The notes under the pieces: generated by a model
The model's input: the letters and a program-made list of their open reading frames with translations, nothing else
The model's database searches: none
What the model was told of the DNA's origin: nothing
Assembly: GCA_016932375.1 (NCBI GenBank)
Contig: JAFGDA010000032.1
Coordinates: 1-14,261, forward strand
Source of the DNA: Actinomycetota bacterium
GTDB taxonomy: Bacteria; Actinomycetota; Humimicrobiia; Humimicrobiales; Humimicrobiaceae
DNA: 14,261 nt
Direction of reading: 5' to 3'
Made by a program: the position numbers and the translations under genes
Part shown: piece after piece, positions 14,230 through 14,261 of the stretch
Numbering within the stretch: position 1 is the stretch's first letter
How the letters are laid out: every line of letters starts with the position of its first letter

Positions 14230-14261
14230 TTCCTGGTTCCCCTCAGTCTTTCCTTATGATA

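Noticed and set aside
1..14261. CRISPR array, tRNA, rRNA or insertion sequence
   Set aside because: No regularly spaced direct repeats, no tRNA-like cloverleaf and no transposase reading frame or terminal repeats were seen.

Overview
The window is a stretch of AT-rich bacterial DNA in which every intact gene lies on the minus strand, so transcription runs from high to low coordinates. It looks like an anaerobic bacterium: it carries two methyltransferase-family genes of the kind used in corrinoid-dependent methyl transfer, next to a carbohydrate uptake operon. The lineage cannot be fixed from the window. The isopropylmalate dehydrogenase has the one-residue-longer 'ETGILLKLRF' substrate segment typical of actinobacterial LeuB, which hints at (but does not prove) an AT-rich anaerobic actinobacterial relative. 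Other AT-rich anaerobic phyla remain possible.

Layout in the direction of transcription. (1) 14229-13150: leuB-like isocitrate/isopropylmalate dehydrogenase. (2) 12995-11676: a secreted protein with two Ig-like repeats, a long acidic linker and a C-terminal beta-rich domain, closed by a perfect palindromic terminator at 11594-11620. (3) 11509-10179: a ROK-family repressor gene with a clear promoter and a near-perfect 25-bp palindrome over its predicted transcription start. (4) 10017-9890: an unusual leader with a tiny SD-preceded reading frame, a long inverted repeat and a second operator-like palindrome. (5) 9889-1398: one long candidate operon encoding a sugar-binding lipoprotein, a possible small ORF, two CUT1-type permeases, an L-fucose/L-arabinose isomerase-like enzyme, an MttB-family methyltransferase without pyrrolysine, a URO-D/MtaA-family protein and a BadF/N-acetylglucosamine-kinase-like sugar kinase. 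(6) 690-1: a DeoR-family regulator cut off by the window edge.

The only plus-strand coding remnant (798-1451) joins the tail of a metallophosphoesterase to the DUF4143 tail of an AAA+ ATPase, and is best read as a fused pseudogene.

The main point of interest is the operon. It couples carbohydrate import, an aldose-ketose isomerase and a sugar kinase to two methyl-transfer proteins. This suggests, as inference only, that the cell imports a methylated sugar or methylated amino-sugar derivative, removes the methyl group through a corrinoid route and sends the sugar skeleton into central metabolism. Neither a corrinoid carrier protein nor the transporter ATPase is in the window, so both would have to be supplied from elsewhere.
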